A DNA stretch of 64,000 nt from Salipaludibacillus daqingensis (GTDB lineage Bacteria; Bacillota; Bacilli; Bacillales; Salisediminibacteriaceae), in assembly GCF_029891575.1 (NCBI RefSeq), contig NZ_JARZHF010000009.1, positions 62,001 to 126,000 on the forward strand. The letters are read 5' to 3'. The position numbers and the translations under genes are program-made. Of this stretch, positions 18,112 through 26,509 are shown one piece after another; positions within the stretch are counted from its first letter, which is position 1; every line of letters starts with the position of its first letter. Under the pieces are notes generated by a model. That model worked only from the letters and a program-made list of their open reading frames with translations, did not search any database and was not told the DNA's origin.

Positions 18112-18189
18112 GTTTCTCATCCTTCCCTTCATAAAAAATCGTTTATTGATTCGTAACAACTTTGTTTTTAAAGATAACTAATTAATTTG

Positions 18190-18262
18190 TTGTAAGTGCT
18201 TTCTACCTTCTATTTATTAAGTATACACGATGAAAATCAAGAATGGAATCTTTATTAATAAA
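18190..18262 (-). promoter_or_regulatory. gal operon control region: promoter, cre-like site, AT-rich palindrome
   Basis: On the minus strand the -10 is TATACT (18220-18225), with a weak -35 TTCCAT 17 bases upstream (18243-18248). TTGTAAGTGCTTTCT (18190-18204, plus strand) fits the CcpA cre consensus WTGNAANCGNWNNCW with one mismatch and lies just downstream of the expected start, a road-block position. TTTATTAATAAA (18251-18262), a perfect palindrome just upstream of the -35, is a candidate ROK operator. The remaining bases up to 18420 show no other feature. Confidence 0.45.
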
Positions 18263-18420
18263 TTTAATTAATGTTTTTCGGTAAATAAAAAGCTGTCCCT
18301 AAAGCGATTTGAAATCTTAAAAAACAAACTACCCTCACTCAAAGGGTTCTTGTTCTCTATTTCTTTCTCCCATTCATTTTGATACGATAATGACTTAATT
18401 AATAATGAAAGGATTACAAC

Positions 18421-18885
18421 ATGAGATACTACACACATATTACAACCTCAATTTCATCCGTTATTTTACTAAGTGATTGGCTCCCACCTCAAGTTTCCAT
18501 CACGTCATCTATTGTGTTATCCGGAATCATTCTCGGATCCGTTCTTCCAGACTTAGATGAGTCAAGGTCATGGATTGGTCGACGAATTCCGATTTTATCA
18601 ACAATGATAAGCTTGGTTTTCGGTCATCGTAGTATTACTCACTCAGGGATTATGCTCGCCCTTATGACAACTGCTTTCTTACATTTTTCGCATGAGTTTT
18701 TGCTCGGACTGTTCTTAGGAGTAGCTTTACATATCATTGCTGATTTCTTTTCCGTCGGCGGAATTCCACTATTTTATCCCTTTTCCAAAAAAAGATCTCA
18801 AGTTGGGCTATACCGAACAGGTAAATGGAGTGAGGGACTATTTTTCATATCGGGATTGGCTTTTATTATGTATTACCTTCTATAA
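18421..18885 (+). CDS. YdjM-like membrane-bound metal-dependent hydrolase (DUF457)
   Basis: A 154-aa membrane protein with four or five hydrophobic segments. Conserved metal-ligand-like motifs lie near the membrane face: GSVLPDLDE (about residues 39-47), FGHRSITHS (about 67-75) and HIIADFFSVGGIPLFYPF (about 103-120). These define the YdjM/YvsG group, whose E. coli member is a LexA-controlled inner membrane protein; biochemical function is not established. It is a single gene. No LexA box was recognised upstream. Confidence 0.85.
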   Translation: MRYYTHITTSISSVILLSDWLPPQVSITSSIVLSGIILGSVLPDLDESRSWIGRRIPILSTMISLVFGHRSITHSGIMLALMTTAFLHFSHEFLLGLFLGVALHIIADFFSVGGIPLFYPFSKKRSQVGLYRTGKWSEGLFFISGLAFIMYYLL

Positions 18886-18959
18886 AAGTTGCTAGAGTTA
18901 ATGATTGAGTCGATTGCCTCAAGACAAGAGTAAGGAATTAGTTAGGTTAAGCATTATGG

Positions 18960-18988
18960 TTGACTTTACGAACCTTTTACTATAAACT
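18960..18988 (+). promoter_or_regulatory. Promoter of the azoreductase-pirin unit
   Basis: TTGACT (18960-18965), 17 bases, TAAACT (18983-18988). The start codon lies about 70 bases downstream. Confidence 0.55.
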
Positions 18989-19059
18989 AACTTTTTGTAA
19001 GCATAAGTTATCGAATTTTTCGTAACAAGCGACTTACTAAATTACTGGAGGTAATATAT

Positions 19060-19686
19060 ATGTCTAAAGTATTATTTATTAAAGCCAATTCAAGACCAGC
19101 AGATCAATCAGTTTCAGTGAAACTTTACAATTCATTTCTTGAGAACTTCAAAGAAACTCATCCTAAAGATGAAATCACCGAACTCGATTTGTTTGAAGAA
19201 AATCTCCCTTATTATGGAAACGAAAAAATTACTGCTATGTTTAAACAATCAAAAGGGATGGAATTAACTTCTCAAGAACAAGAAGATGCAAACTTTGTAA
19301 GCAAATATCTAAATCAATTTTTAGAAGCAGATAAAGTTGTTTTCGCTTTCCCACTATGGAATTTCACAGTACCAGCTGTGTTACACACTTATTTTGATTA
19401 TCTCGCTCAAGCAGGAAAAGTGTTTACGTATACTGAAAACGGCCCTGAAGGGTTATTGACAGGGAAAAAAGTTGCTCTCGTAAATGCACGAGGTGGCATT
19501 TATTCAGAAGGTCCCGCTCAATCTGCTGAAATGGCTGTCAATTATGTTAAGAATATGCTTACATTTTGGGGTATTCAAGATATTGAAACGGTGATTGTTG
19601 AAGGTCATAACCAGTTCCCAGAAAAAGCGGAAGAAATTATTGAAGAAGGTATAAAAGAAACAGTCGCGGTGTCAGCAGGATTTTAA
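19060..19686 (+). CDS. azoR: FMN-dependent NADH:azoreductase / quinone reductase
   Basis: A 208-aa flavodoxin-fold reductase of the AzoR family, which reduces quinones and azo compounds with NADH and protects against electrophile stress. It starts MSKVLFIKANSRP, a phosphate-binding loop for FMN. FAFPLWNFTVPAVLHTYFDY (about residues 92-111) is the family core and VNARGGIYSEG (about 147-157) borders the flavin. The pirin gene follows after 31 bases without a terminator, suggesting a shared transcript; pirins include quercetinases and redox-linked cupins. Confidence 0.93.
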   Translation: MSKVLFIKANSRPADQSVSVKLYNSFLENFKETHPKDEITELDLFEENLPYYGNEKITAMFKQSKGMELTSQEQEDANFVSKYLNQFLEADKVVFAFPLWNFTVPAVLHTYFDYLAQAGKVFTYTENGPEGLLTGKKVALVNARGGIYSEGPAQSAEMAVNYVKNMLTFWGIQDIETVIVEGHNQFPEKAEEIIEEGIKETVAVSAGF

Positions 19687-19717
19687 CTAGTCAATTTTAA
19701 AGAGGAGGTTGTGTGGA

Positions 19718-20566
19718 ATGTTTCAGAGAGAAATAAAAGATCATTGGTATGTTCATTATAATAAAAATGGCTACCCTCATGTCCAACAAGGATGGGTGTT
19801 ACCACCGGATCGTCAATCAGAATTCGATCCCTTTATATTAATGGCAGACGATTGGTTTAAACGCGGAACTTTCTCTGACCACCCCCACCGCGGTTTCCAA
19901 ACGATCACATACGTTGTGGACGGTAGGTTGGAACATACCGACAATCACGGTGGACACTCCATTTTAGAATCTGGCGATGTGCAATATATGAACGCCGGCG
20001 GAGGTGCAAGACACGCAGAAGAAGCAGTCGACGATGATCTCATTCATACGCACCAACTATGGCTTAACTTACCAAAGCATTTAAAAAATTCTAAAGGCTC
20101 TTATCAGAATGTTTTCGTTGAAGATGCACCAGTTGTCCCTTTTAATGCTGGTTCTGTAAAGGTCTATGCAGGAACGGTTGGAGGGGTAACTGGACCTATG
20201 GAAAGCCTTGTGCCAATCATTATGACTGAAATTACTTTTAACGAAGCGGGCGAGTATTCTTATGTTATCCCTGAGAATCATAATGGTTTTCTCTTCGTCC
20301 GTTCTGGAGAGGTTACGATTGGTAACAATGAAACCCCCCTTTCTAAAACAGCTGTAGCAACGCTCACTTATAATGAAAACGGAACAGATAAAAGTAGTGA
20401 ATTGACGATTAAGGCAAATCATCGTTCGAAGATATTACTCTATTCTGGTGCCCCCATAAAAGAAGACGTCATCGCTTCTGGTCCATTTGTCATGAATACA
20501 ACAGACGAAATCCGACAGGCTTATCGTGATTTCCAAGATGGAAAGTTTGGACCGCCTGTAGAATAA
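19718..20566 (+). CDS. Pirin-family bicupin protein
   Basis: A 282-aa pirin. The N-terminal cupin has the metal-binding set HPHRGFQTITYVVDGRLEH (about residues 50-68) and GDVQYMNAGGGARHAEE (about 86-102). The C-terminal cupin lacks these histidines, as in other pirins. Members act as quercetin dioxygenases or as redox-responsive partners; which applies here is unknown. ATG at 19718 lies 9 bases after GAGGAGG; a TTG at 19709 overlaps that site and is rejected. It is second in a unit with azoR, and a terminator follows. Confidence 0.92.
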   Translation: MFQREIKDHWYVHYNKNGYPHVQQGWVLPPDRQSEFDPFILMADDWFKRGTFSDHPHRGFQTITYVVDGRLEHTDNHGGHSILESGDVQYMNAGGGARHAEEAVDDDLIHTHQLWLNLPKHLKNSKGSYQNVFVEDAPVVPFNAGSVKVYAGTVGGVTGPMESLVPIIMTEITFNEAGEYSYVIPENHNGFLFVRSGEVTIGNNETPLSKTAVATLTYNENGTDKSSELTIKANHRSKILLYSGAPIKEDVIASGPFVMNTTDEIRQAYRDFQDGKFGPPVE

Positions 20567-20592
20567 CAAATAACACTTAAAATAACACTTGC

Positions 20593-20627
20593 TCCTCGTT
20601 TGAGAATTATCCAGACGAGGATCTTTT
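20593..20627 (+). terminator. Intrinsic terminator after the pirin gene
   Basis: TCCTCGT (20593-20599) pairs with ACGAGGA (20615-20621), followed by TCTTTTTTA. It lies between convergent genes. Confidence 0.75.
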
Positions 20628-21143
20628 TTATCCGAATATTAATTTAAATAGTCCCATCGTAAATAATATAGTAAACGGTAATAGTTGACCGTATTGCTGC
20701 CACTTATACAACGAAGAGCGATGAGCTAAATATAATCCAAATATAAAGAAGATGGCAAATTGAACGGCTGCAAATAAAGGAAAAAAGCGACCAACTGACT
20801 CAAATCCAGCCCAAAGACCAAACCCTATATTATCCACATTAATAATAATAAATAATTTTAGCGCAATCGCCCTTTTGAATACTCCTTCCCCATCAATTAA
20901 ATGAAACACGCTTAATATGAGTAAAAAAACACCTGATAATTTATTGAATAGATAAAAAGGAATAAAAGCGTCTAAAACTTGACCGACTTGATAAAAACCC
21001 CATAAAACGACCCCTGTTCCTATTGTAAGAAGTAAGAAGTGTGCCAATGGAAAATATTGTCTTCTATAACCAATAAGCCACCCCCATATAAAGCCATCAA
21101 AGCTTATAAAAAAAACCATAAACACCATCGAAATAAATGCCAT
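20628..21143 (-). CDS. YtaF/MntP-like membrane protein
   Basis: A 171-aa protein with six hydrophobic segments. SFDGFIWGWLIGYR at the N-terminus and NVDNIGFGLWAGF in the second half mirror the paired Asp motifs of the DUF204 (MntP/YtaF) group. MntP exports Mn2+; YtaF is linked to sporulation. The half-repeat symmetry fits that fold. The metal and role are not known, and the match is at the level of motif and topology only. It is a single gene convergent with the pirin gene. Confidence 0.65.
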   Translation of the reverse strand: MAFISMVFMVFFISFDGFIWGWLIGYRRQYFPLAHFLLLTIGTGVVLWGFYQVGQVLDAFIPFYLFNKLSGVFLLILSVFHLIDGEGVFKRAIALKLFIIINVDNIGFGLWAGFESVGRFFPLFAAVQFAIFFIFGLYLAHRSSLYKWQQYGQLLPFTILFTMGLFKLIFG

Positions 21144-21470
21144 CCGTTATCCCCTACTTTTTTTTACAAATGAAGATTGTCATTAAACTTAACTATATAA
21201 GTGATGAAAGTTTATTCTCATTCTTATGCTTGTCATCCAGATATTATTGATGTTCTTTTGCCTACCTTGAAAATAGAATAGAGAGTTCTAGCTTTTACCC
21301 TCTCTTTCCGCGGAAGAGATTAGAAGGAAGGCCTATTTACTGCTAATATGACGGATTTCACAACAAATCTTTTATTTTAAACAATAATCCATGGTTTAAA
21401 TAACATTCGTTCGTGGAAACGTATGAAGTAGATAACGAAATCTTTTTCAAAAGAGAGGGATGATCTAGTA
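21144..21470. other. Intergenic region between divergent genes
   Basis: The 327 bases between the YtaF-like gene and the ferritin-like gene are AT-rich. The only structure is a short palindrome TTCCGCGGAA (about 21306-21315) within a longer imperfect repeat, which could be an operator. GTTTAA (about 21395) followed by GTGGAAAC resembles a degenerate sigma-B promoter but is not convincing. Confidence 0.35.
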
Positions 21471-21902
21471 ATGGATAAGAAAATGGAAGAATTAATTGAC
21501 GGATTAAATGAGGATCTTGCAAATGAGTACGGAGCAATGATTATGTATACGTATGATGCGGCTGTTGTTTCAGGGCTTTATCGGCAAGTATTAAAACCTT
21601 TCTTTGAAAGCGAAGTTGCTGATGAAACGACCCACGCCCTTTACCTTTCAGAAAAAATCAAAACATTAGGTGGCACACCAACAACAACTCCGACACCAGT
21701 AAAACAATTACAAGATGTAAAAGAAATGCTGGAAGATGCATTAAAAGCAGAAATAGATACCATTGAGCGTTATGAAAAGCGTAAAACACAAGCAGAAGAA
21801 CTTGGGCTGACAGAGCTCGTCGTTAAACTAGACGATTTCATCGCTGATGAAACAGGCCATAAAGAAGAAATGGAACGACTGTTAGACGATCCAAGATTAT
21901 AA
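21471..21902 (+). CDS. Ferritin-like (bacterioferritin-type) protein
   Basis: A 143-aa four-helix protein with ferritin-type carboxylate and His ligands: LANEYGAMIMYTYDA in helix 1, EVADETTHALYLSE in helix 2 (Glu-x6-His), EIDTIERYEKR in helix 3 and DETGHKEEMERLL in helix 4. This is the di-iron pattern of bacterioferritin and ferritin-like proteins. It is shorter than E. coli bacterioferritin and no haem-ligand methionine was identified. Likely roles are iron storage or oxygen/peroxide detoxification. GAGAGGG lies about 10 bases before the ATG. It is monocistronic with its own terminator. Confidence 0.85.
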   Translation: MDKKMEELIDGLNEDLANEYGAMIMYTYDAAVVSGLYRQVLKPFFESEVADETTHALYLSEKIKTLGGTPTTTPTPVKQLQDVKEMLEDALKAEIDTIERYEKRKTQAEELGLTELVVKLDDFIADETGHKEEMERLLDDPRL

Positions 21903-21916
21903 TTTACTTTTCAATA

Positions 21917-21951
21917 AACAGCTGTCTCTCCTTGAGATAGCTGTTTTCTTT
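21917..21951 (+). terminator. Intrinsic terminator after the ferritin-like gene
   Basis: AAACAGCTGTCTC (21917-21929) pairs with GAGATAGCTGTTTT (21934-21947) apart from one mismatch, followed by CTTTTTC. Confidence 0.9.
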
Positions 21952-22093
21952 TTCCACTAGAACTCATATTTTGTCGATTTTTGGATAAATTTACTGAAAA
22001 ATATTACATATCAAGGAAATAAGCTATATAATAAGAACTAAGTGATCATGAATTTTTAGTCTTTGAAAATAATGTATTAGTGAGGGATGACAA

Positions 22094-24124
22094 ATGGATC
22101 GAAGTTTCACTATCAATCTTGCAACTCAACAAACAATAGATGCCATGGATCATCTTGTGGCTGTACTTTCTCTAGACGGAACGATTGAAATGATTAATCA
22201 CGAATGGAGAATTGCATCGAAAGACCAAAATGGCAGCACGGGTTCTACAGCAATTGGTGTGAATTATTTTGATATATTAGAAAAATCCGAAGAATTTTTG
22301 CTCCTTTTTTGTATAAAAAAAGTTCTATCTGGAGAACATTCTTCATACAGGCATACATACCCCTGCCACTCACCCGAAAAAGACCAATACTTTGAAATGA
22401 TTGTCTCAACTATAAAAGAGGGACACGACATTGTCGGCCTTATGGTTCAACATATAGATACAACAAAATTTGTCGATTCCCAAGACCAAATTTCCGACAT
22501 TTTAGAAAGTATGACGGATGGATTTTTTGCTCTTGATCCTAATTGGAAAATAACGCATGCGAATCAAGAAGCTTTAAGGCTACTACATGTAAGTAGAAAA
22601 GATATAATAGGGCTGTCTGTTTGGCATGCCTTCCCTCACTTATTAAATACAGAATTTGAGGACGCATATAGAAGAGCAGTAGCAGAGCGAATAACGATCC
22701 GACTTGAAGCATACTTTGATCCTAAAAAAACGTGGTTTCAAGTTCATCTCTACCCGAGAAAAAACGGAGGACTAACTGTATACTTCCAAAGTATTAATGA
22801 ACGAAAAAGAATGGAAGAGCAGCTTTTTCATTCCGCTTACTATGATGAACTTACCGATTTACCGAATCGAAAGTCTCTTCAAAAAGAAATCAATGATTCT
22901 ATCGCTTTTTCTGAAAATAAACTCGAACAATTCACCGTATTTTTTATAGATGTGGATGGTATTAAAAATATCAATGATCTATATGGTCATCATATGGGAG
23001 ATGAACTTCTCAAACAATTGGGGGATCGACTAGAAGATATAACAAAAGGTCACTTTGTAGCCCGGTTTGGCGGAGATGAATTTGTATTGTTATATAGAGG
23101 AAAAGCCCATACGAAAGACTATGAACGTTTTTCCAAAAGTATATTACTAGAAATTCAGCGTCCATTTCAAATATTAAATTACAGCGAATTTTCAATAACT
23201 GCAAGCATAGGAGTTAGTCAATACCCAGACGACGGGGTAACGACGGAAGATTTACTCAGTGCTGCGGATACTGCTATGTATAAAGCAAAGGAAGATAAAG
23301 GAAATAAAGTGGCTGTCTACCATAAACAAATGAAAGACACGTTAGCACACCGAATGTTGCTACTTGATCTATTAAAAAAAGCGATAGACAGTGATGATTT
23401 GTATTTTCTCTTTCAACCACAAGTCTCTGCACTAGATGGAAAGATCACAGGGATAGAAGTTTTATCTCGTTGGAAAGATCAGCATTTCGGCTTTATTTCT
23501 CCCGGTGAGTTTATCCCTTTAGCCGAGGAAAGCGGCCTCATCAAAAATATTACGACTAAACTTATCGATCACGTTTTCCCACTCCTAAAAAGTTGGGTTG
23601 ATGAAGATCTTTTCAATGGAAAAGTTGCCATTAATTTCTCAACACTTTTATTAGAATCAGACGCCTTCATTGAGGACTTTATTAAAAAATTACAAATATA
23701 TGATTTTCCACCAGGGACAATTGAAATAGAACTTACCGAAAGTGTTCAGCTATTAACTTCTCCAAAAATAAATCATCATTTACAAGTTTTGCGACAAAAG
23801 GGAGTCAGAATAGCCATTGACGACTTCGGAACGGGTTACTCGAACTTCGCTTATTTAAGTGAATTCCCATTAGACAAAGTAAAAATTGATATGACCTTTA
23901 TCCATCAAATCGGAACAAATAAAAGAGTGGAAGAAATATTGCACGTTTTGATTCAATTGTCTAAAAAATTAGGTTATGACTGTGTTGCCGAGGGGGTAGA
24001 AACGAAAGAGCAATTAAACTTTCTCTTACAAAAAAAATGCAAATATATTCAAGGCTACTATTTTTTCGCCCCAATGGAACCAGAAAAGCTTTTATTAGAA
24101 TTAAACAACCAACTCCCCAGTTAA
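22094..24124 (+). CDS. PAS-PAS-GGDEF-EAL cyclic-di-GMP turnover protein
   Basis: A 676-aa cytoplasmic protein with no membrane segment: PAS (about residues 15-120), PAS (about 130-240), GGDEF (about 245-405) and EAL (about 420-670). The cyclase motif ARFGGDEFVLL is intact, but the RxxD product-inhibition site is not at its usual place five residues upstream. The EAL domain reads EVLSRW at the signature and keeps INFST, EIELTES, IDDFGTGYSNF, KIDMTF and AEGVE, so phosphodiesterase activity is plausible. Both activities may be present, with PAS domains sensing a small molecule or redox state. It is a single gene. Its last codons form one arm of the terminator. Confidence 0.93.
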   Translation: MDRSFTINLATQQTIDAMDHLVAVLSLDGTIEMINHEWRIASKDQNGSTGSTAIGVNYFDILEKSEEFLLLFCIKKVLSGEHSSYRHTYPCHSPEKDQYFEMIVSTIKEGHDIVGLMVQHIDTTKFVDSQDQISDILESMTDGFFALDPNWKITHANQEALRLLHVSRKDIIGLSVWHAFPHLLNTEFEDAYRRAVAERITIRLEAYFDPKKTWFQVHLYPRKNGGLTVYFQSINERKRMEEQLFHSAYYDELTDLPNRKSLQKEINDSIAFSENKLEQFTVFFIDVDGIKNINDLYGHHMGDELLKQLGDRLEDITKGHFVARFGGDEFVLLYRGKAHTKDYERFSKSILLEIQRPFQILNYSEFSITASIGVSQYPDDGVTTEDLLSAADTAMYKAKEDKGNKVAVYHKQMKDTLAHRMLLLDLLKKAIDSDDLYFLFQPQVSALDGKITGIEVLSRWKDQHFGFISPGEFIPLAEESGLIKNITTKLIDHVFPLLKSWVDEDLFNGKVAINFSTLLLESDAFIEDFIKKLQIYDFPPGTIEIELTESVQLLTSPKINHHLQVLRQKGVRIAIDDFGTGYSNFAYLSEFPLDKVKIDMTFIHQIGTNKRVEEILHVLIQLSKKLGYDCVAEGVETKEQLNFLLQKKCKYIQGYYFFAPMEPEKLLLELNNQLPS

Positions 24125-24143
24125 TTTTGGGAGTTGGTTGTTT
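24103..24143. terminator. Bidirectional terminator overlapping the GGDEF-EAL gene 3' end
   Basis: A perfect 15-bp stem (24103-24117 with 24129-24143). The left arm lies in the final coding codons. It separates convergent genes. Confidence 0.85.
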
Positions 24144-24153
24144 AAAATGTTAT

Positions 24154-26082
24154 TTATTGTTCCTCGTCTATACTCAATCCTTCGATAAACTTACGTCCTA
24201 TTAAATGTTTTTTCTTTCGATACTCCTTCGATTTAAAAACGATGTCAAAGTCATACCCTTCCGGATAAAGTTCTCTAGCGGATATATACAAACTCAATCT
24301 CTTATGATTAAACATTGTCTTTTCTCCTTTTACTTGTACAACATAATTTCCTTTGTCGTCAGGACCTTGATAGACGATTCCTAAATCATCAATCGCTGAG
24401 ATTCGAACGTTATCACCTTGCTCAAAAATGGTTATGTCTCCCCCTTTATTTTGTACTTTACTTCTCTTTCGACCATATTTATCAATTGCAATTTGTCGCT
24501 CTAAACTTTGTTTATTTAATTCACTAATTCTTTTTTCAGGAAATGTCACCGTGTTATTATTCGTTAATTCATAGGCTCTTTTCACTAAATCAGGATGTAA
24601 TCCAAGTTTTAAAGCAATATCAAAAGCTTGACTATTTCCTGTTTCCCCTACTAAAAGACGATAAGTAGGTTGCAGGGAGTCTAAATCGAACTCCATCGAC
24701 CCATTGATAAACCCTTTCTTTTCTTCAGCAAATCCTTTTAGTTCTCTATAGTGAGTTGTTGCAAGTAATGTTGCCCCTTTGAGAAATAATTGTTCCATAA
24801 TGACTTGAGCTAATCCCATTCCTTCACTAGGATCTGTTCCCGAGCCAAGTTCATCTAACAAAACGAGACTATTATTGTCGGTTTTTTCCAAAATATGAAT
24901 GATATTTCCCATCCTGGAACTAAATGTACTTAAATTTTCATCAATACTTTGCCCGTCTCCCATATCCACGTATATTTTTTGAAATAAATGAACTTCGCTT
25001 CCCTCATCTGCCGGAATTAACAATCCAGTTTGTGCCATTAACGTTAATAATCCGACTGTTTTTAATGTTACTGTTTTTCCACCTGTATTTGGACCTGTGA
25101 TAACCAACGCTCTCGTCTCCCCCTCTAACTTTAACGATAACGGAACGGCATCCTTCCCTAACATTGGATGGCGTGCTTCGATCAAATCTACTTTATAATC
25201 CTCGTTAATTTTTGGGATGTTGCCTTCCATTTCACGACAATATTTTGCTTTTGCAAAAATCACGTCGTAATGATGCATCGTTTCCATCGCTATGTTAATT
25301 TCCGCTTCGTTTTCTAGGATAATACCTGTGAGTGTATATAAAATTTGTTCCATTTCATGCTCTTCTGACAGTTTCAATACGTTTACGGCATCTTGGATGT
25401 CAGCTACTTCTTTTGGCTCCATAAATACTGTAGCACCAGATGCAGAAGTATCTATAACAGTCCCAGATACTTTATTTCTATATTGTTTTTTAATCGGAAG
25501 CACGTATCTTCCATTCTTTTCTACAATCATGGATTCCTGTAAATATGATGTGATTTTTTTGGACCGACTCATGACCTCCGCTTTATTTTTCAATGACTCT
25601 TGCTCTTGTCGAAGGTGCCGACGAATTTTAGCCAACTCTTGAGTTGCATAATCATCTATTTGACCATGTCTTAAACTTCGAGCAATTTCATCTTCTATAT
25701 CTGAAAGGTGACTAATAGATAACGCGTAGGTCGCGATCACAGGTGCTACACTTTCTTTATCCAACATGAATCGCTTTAGTTTTCGGCAATGCTCAAAAAA
25801 TGATAGTGCTCTAGTCAATTGCTCAGTCCTTAAGAACATTCCTTTTTTTGCTTGTTCCAAACTACTAGTGATTTCATCCAACGAATGAATTGGAACACTA
25901 GCACTTATTTTCAATATTTTTACTGCTTCGTCTGTTTCATGAAGCATTCTTTCCACCTGTTTTTTATTGGATGATGGTTTACATCCACGAATCGTTTCTT
26001 TACCTTTTGATGTTAAAGCTAGTACAGCTATTTCATCTAAAATTCGATTGTAATCTAATATATCTAATGTTTTATTATTCAT
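24154..26082 (-). CDS. MutS2-like ATPase without Smr domain
   Basis: A 642-aa MutS-family ATPase closest to MutS2 in layout: lever and clamp region with SGTVIDTSASGATVFMEPKE (about residues 206-225), Walker A GPNTGGKTV (about 330-338), DMGDGQSIDENLSTFSSRM, Walker B LVLLDELGSGTDPSEG and the ATTHYRELK switch. The mismatch-recognition domain of MutS1 is absent. B. subtilis MutS2 is about 785 aa and ends in an Smr nuclease domain; here the C-terminal 150 residues instead have a KOW-like stretch and no Smr motif. MutS2 proteins act on DNA or split collided ribosomes, so a ribosome role is possible. ATG at 26082 follows GAGGTG by 6 bases. A long structured leader precedes it. Confidence 0.88.
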   Translation of the reverse strand: MNNKTLDILDYNRILDEIAVLALTSKGKETIRGCKPSSNKKQVERMLHETDEAVKILKISASVPIHSLDEITSSLEQAKKGMFLRTEQLTRALSFFEHCRKLKRFMLDKESVAPVIATYALSISHLSDIEDEIARSLRHGQIDDYATQELAKIRRHLRQEQESLKNKAEVMSRSKKITSYLQESMIVEKNGRYVLPIKKQYRNKVSGTVIDTSASGATVFMEPKEVADIQDAVNVLKLSEEHEMEQILYTLTGIILENEAEINIAMETMHHYDVIFAKAKYCREMEGNIPKINEDYKVDLIEARHPMLGKDAVPLSLKLEGETRALVITGPNTGGKTVTLKTVGLLTLMAQTGLLIPADEGSEVHLFQKIYVDMGDGQSIDENLSTFSSRMGNIIHILEKTDNNSLVLLDELGSGTDPSEGMGLAQVIMEQLFLKGATLLATTHYRELKGFAEEKKGFINGSMEFDLDSLQPTYRLLVGETGNSQAFDIALKLGLHPDLVKRAYELTNNNTVTFPEKRISELNKQSLERQIAIDKYGRKRSKVQNKGGDITIFEQGDNVRISAIDDLGIVYQGPDDKGNYVVQVKGEKTMFNHKRLSLYISARELYPEGYDFDIVFKSKEYRKKKHLIGRKFIEGLSIDEEQ

Positions 26083-26168
26083 GTTTTTCACCTCGAAGAT
26101 TATTTTGACCTTTCCCCTCTAGTTCAAGCAGCAGTTTAACTCGTCAATGTGGAAAAACTCTGGCTTAA

Positions 26169-26201
26169 CAAAAAACGTCTTAAGCAAATGCTTAAGACGT
26201 T
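26169..26201 (-). terminator. Second terminator in the MutS2-like gene leader
   Basis: AACGTCTTAAGC (26174-26185) pairs perfectly with GCTTAAGACGTT (26190-26201); the minus strand continues with six T. It lies 87 bases before the start codon. Confidence 0.8.
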
Positions 26202-26288
26202 CATAACAGACCCCTTCACATGAGTGATTGTTTGTTATACATAGATAGAGGGTATTATTTCATTACACCCTCTATCTATCCACACATC

Positions 26289-26342
26289 CAAAAAAAGCGA
26301 TGACAATACGCCATAGCTTAAAGGTTTCCCTATGATTTCGCT
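26289..26342 (-). terminator. First terminator-like hairpin in the MutS2-like gene leader
   Basis: Minus-strand AGCGA (26338-26342) pairs with TCGCT (26296-26300), with an inner CATAG/CTATG helix, and is followed by seven T residues. Confidence 0.55.
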
Positions 26343-26438
26343 ACGCTGCTTGTTCTTAACGTTTCTTAGAAAGAAAACTCAAATAAGCCCGCATTTGGCA
26401 GGTTTTGATTTCTTTCAAGAATTTATCCTGTTCATGGA

Positions 26439-26459
26439 TTAGTTAAGAACCGCACTCAT
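26439..26459 (-). CDS. Six-codon leader peptide MSAVLN
   Basis: ATG AGT GCG GTT CTT AAC TAA preceded by AAAGGAG at 8 bases, as strong a ribosome binding site as any gene here. It is the only ORF in the leader with such a site. The codons GTT CTT AAC form one arm of a long-range helix, so a ribosome on the ORF would disrupt that helix. It is probably a regulatory peptide; expression is untested. Confidence 0.5.
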   Translation of the reverse strand: MSAVLN

Positions 26460-26509
26460 AAAAAAATCTCCTTTATTTGTGAAAGGGTTTATTTATCTTT
26501 ATATGTTAT

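Larger units (their letters stand above)
26092..26503 (-). promoter_or_regulatory. Structured leader of the MutS2-like gene, candidate ribosome-dependent attenuator
   Basis: On the minus strand the predicted transcript contains, in order: a ribosome binding site and six-codon ORF (26439-26459); a nine-base segment of that ORF (26442-26450) complementary to 26352-26360; a terminator-like hairpin with base AGCGA/UCGCU followed by seven U (26289-26342); a 13-bp perfect hairpin (26241-26253 with 26267-26279); and a second terminator (26169-26201). This fits translation-dependent attenuation, as in leaders of antibiotic-resistance genes. No known aptamer is recognised. Confidence 0.55.

Noticed and set aside
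26352-26363. Resemblance of GTTCTTAACGTT on the plus strand to the 5' end of RNase P RNA
   Set aside because: Only these 12 bases match; none of the RNase P conserved regions follow.
26221-26460. T-box or known riboswitch in the MutS2-like gene leader
   Set aside because: No T-box sequence and none of the aptamer cores I know are present; only generic hairpins and a mini-ORF are seen.
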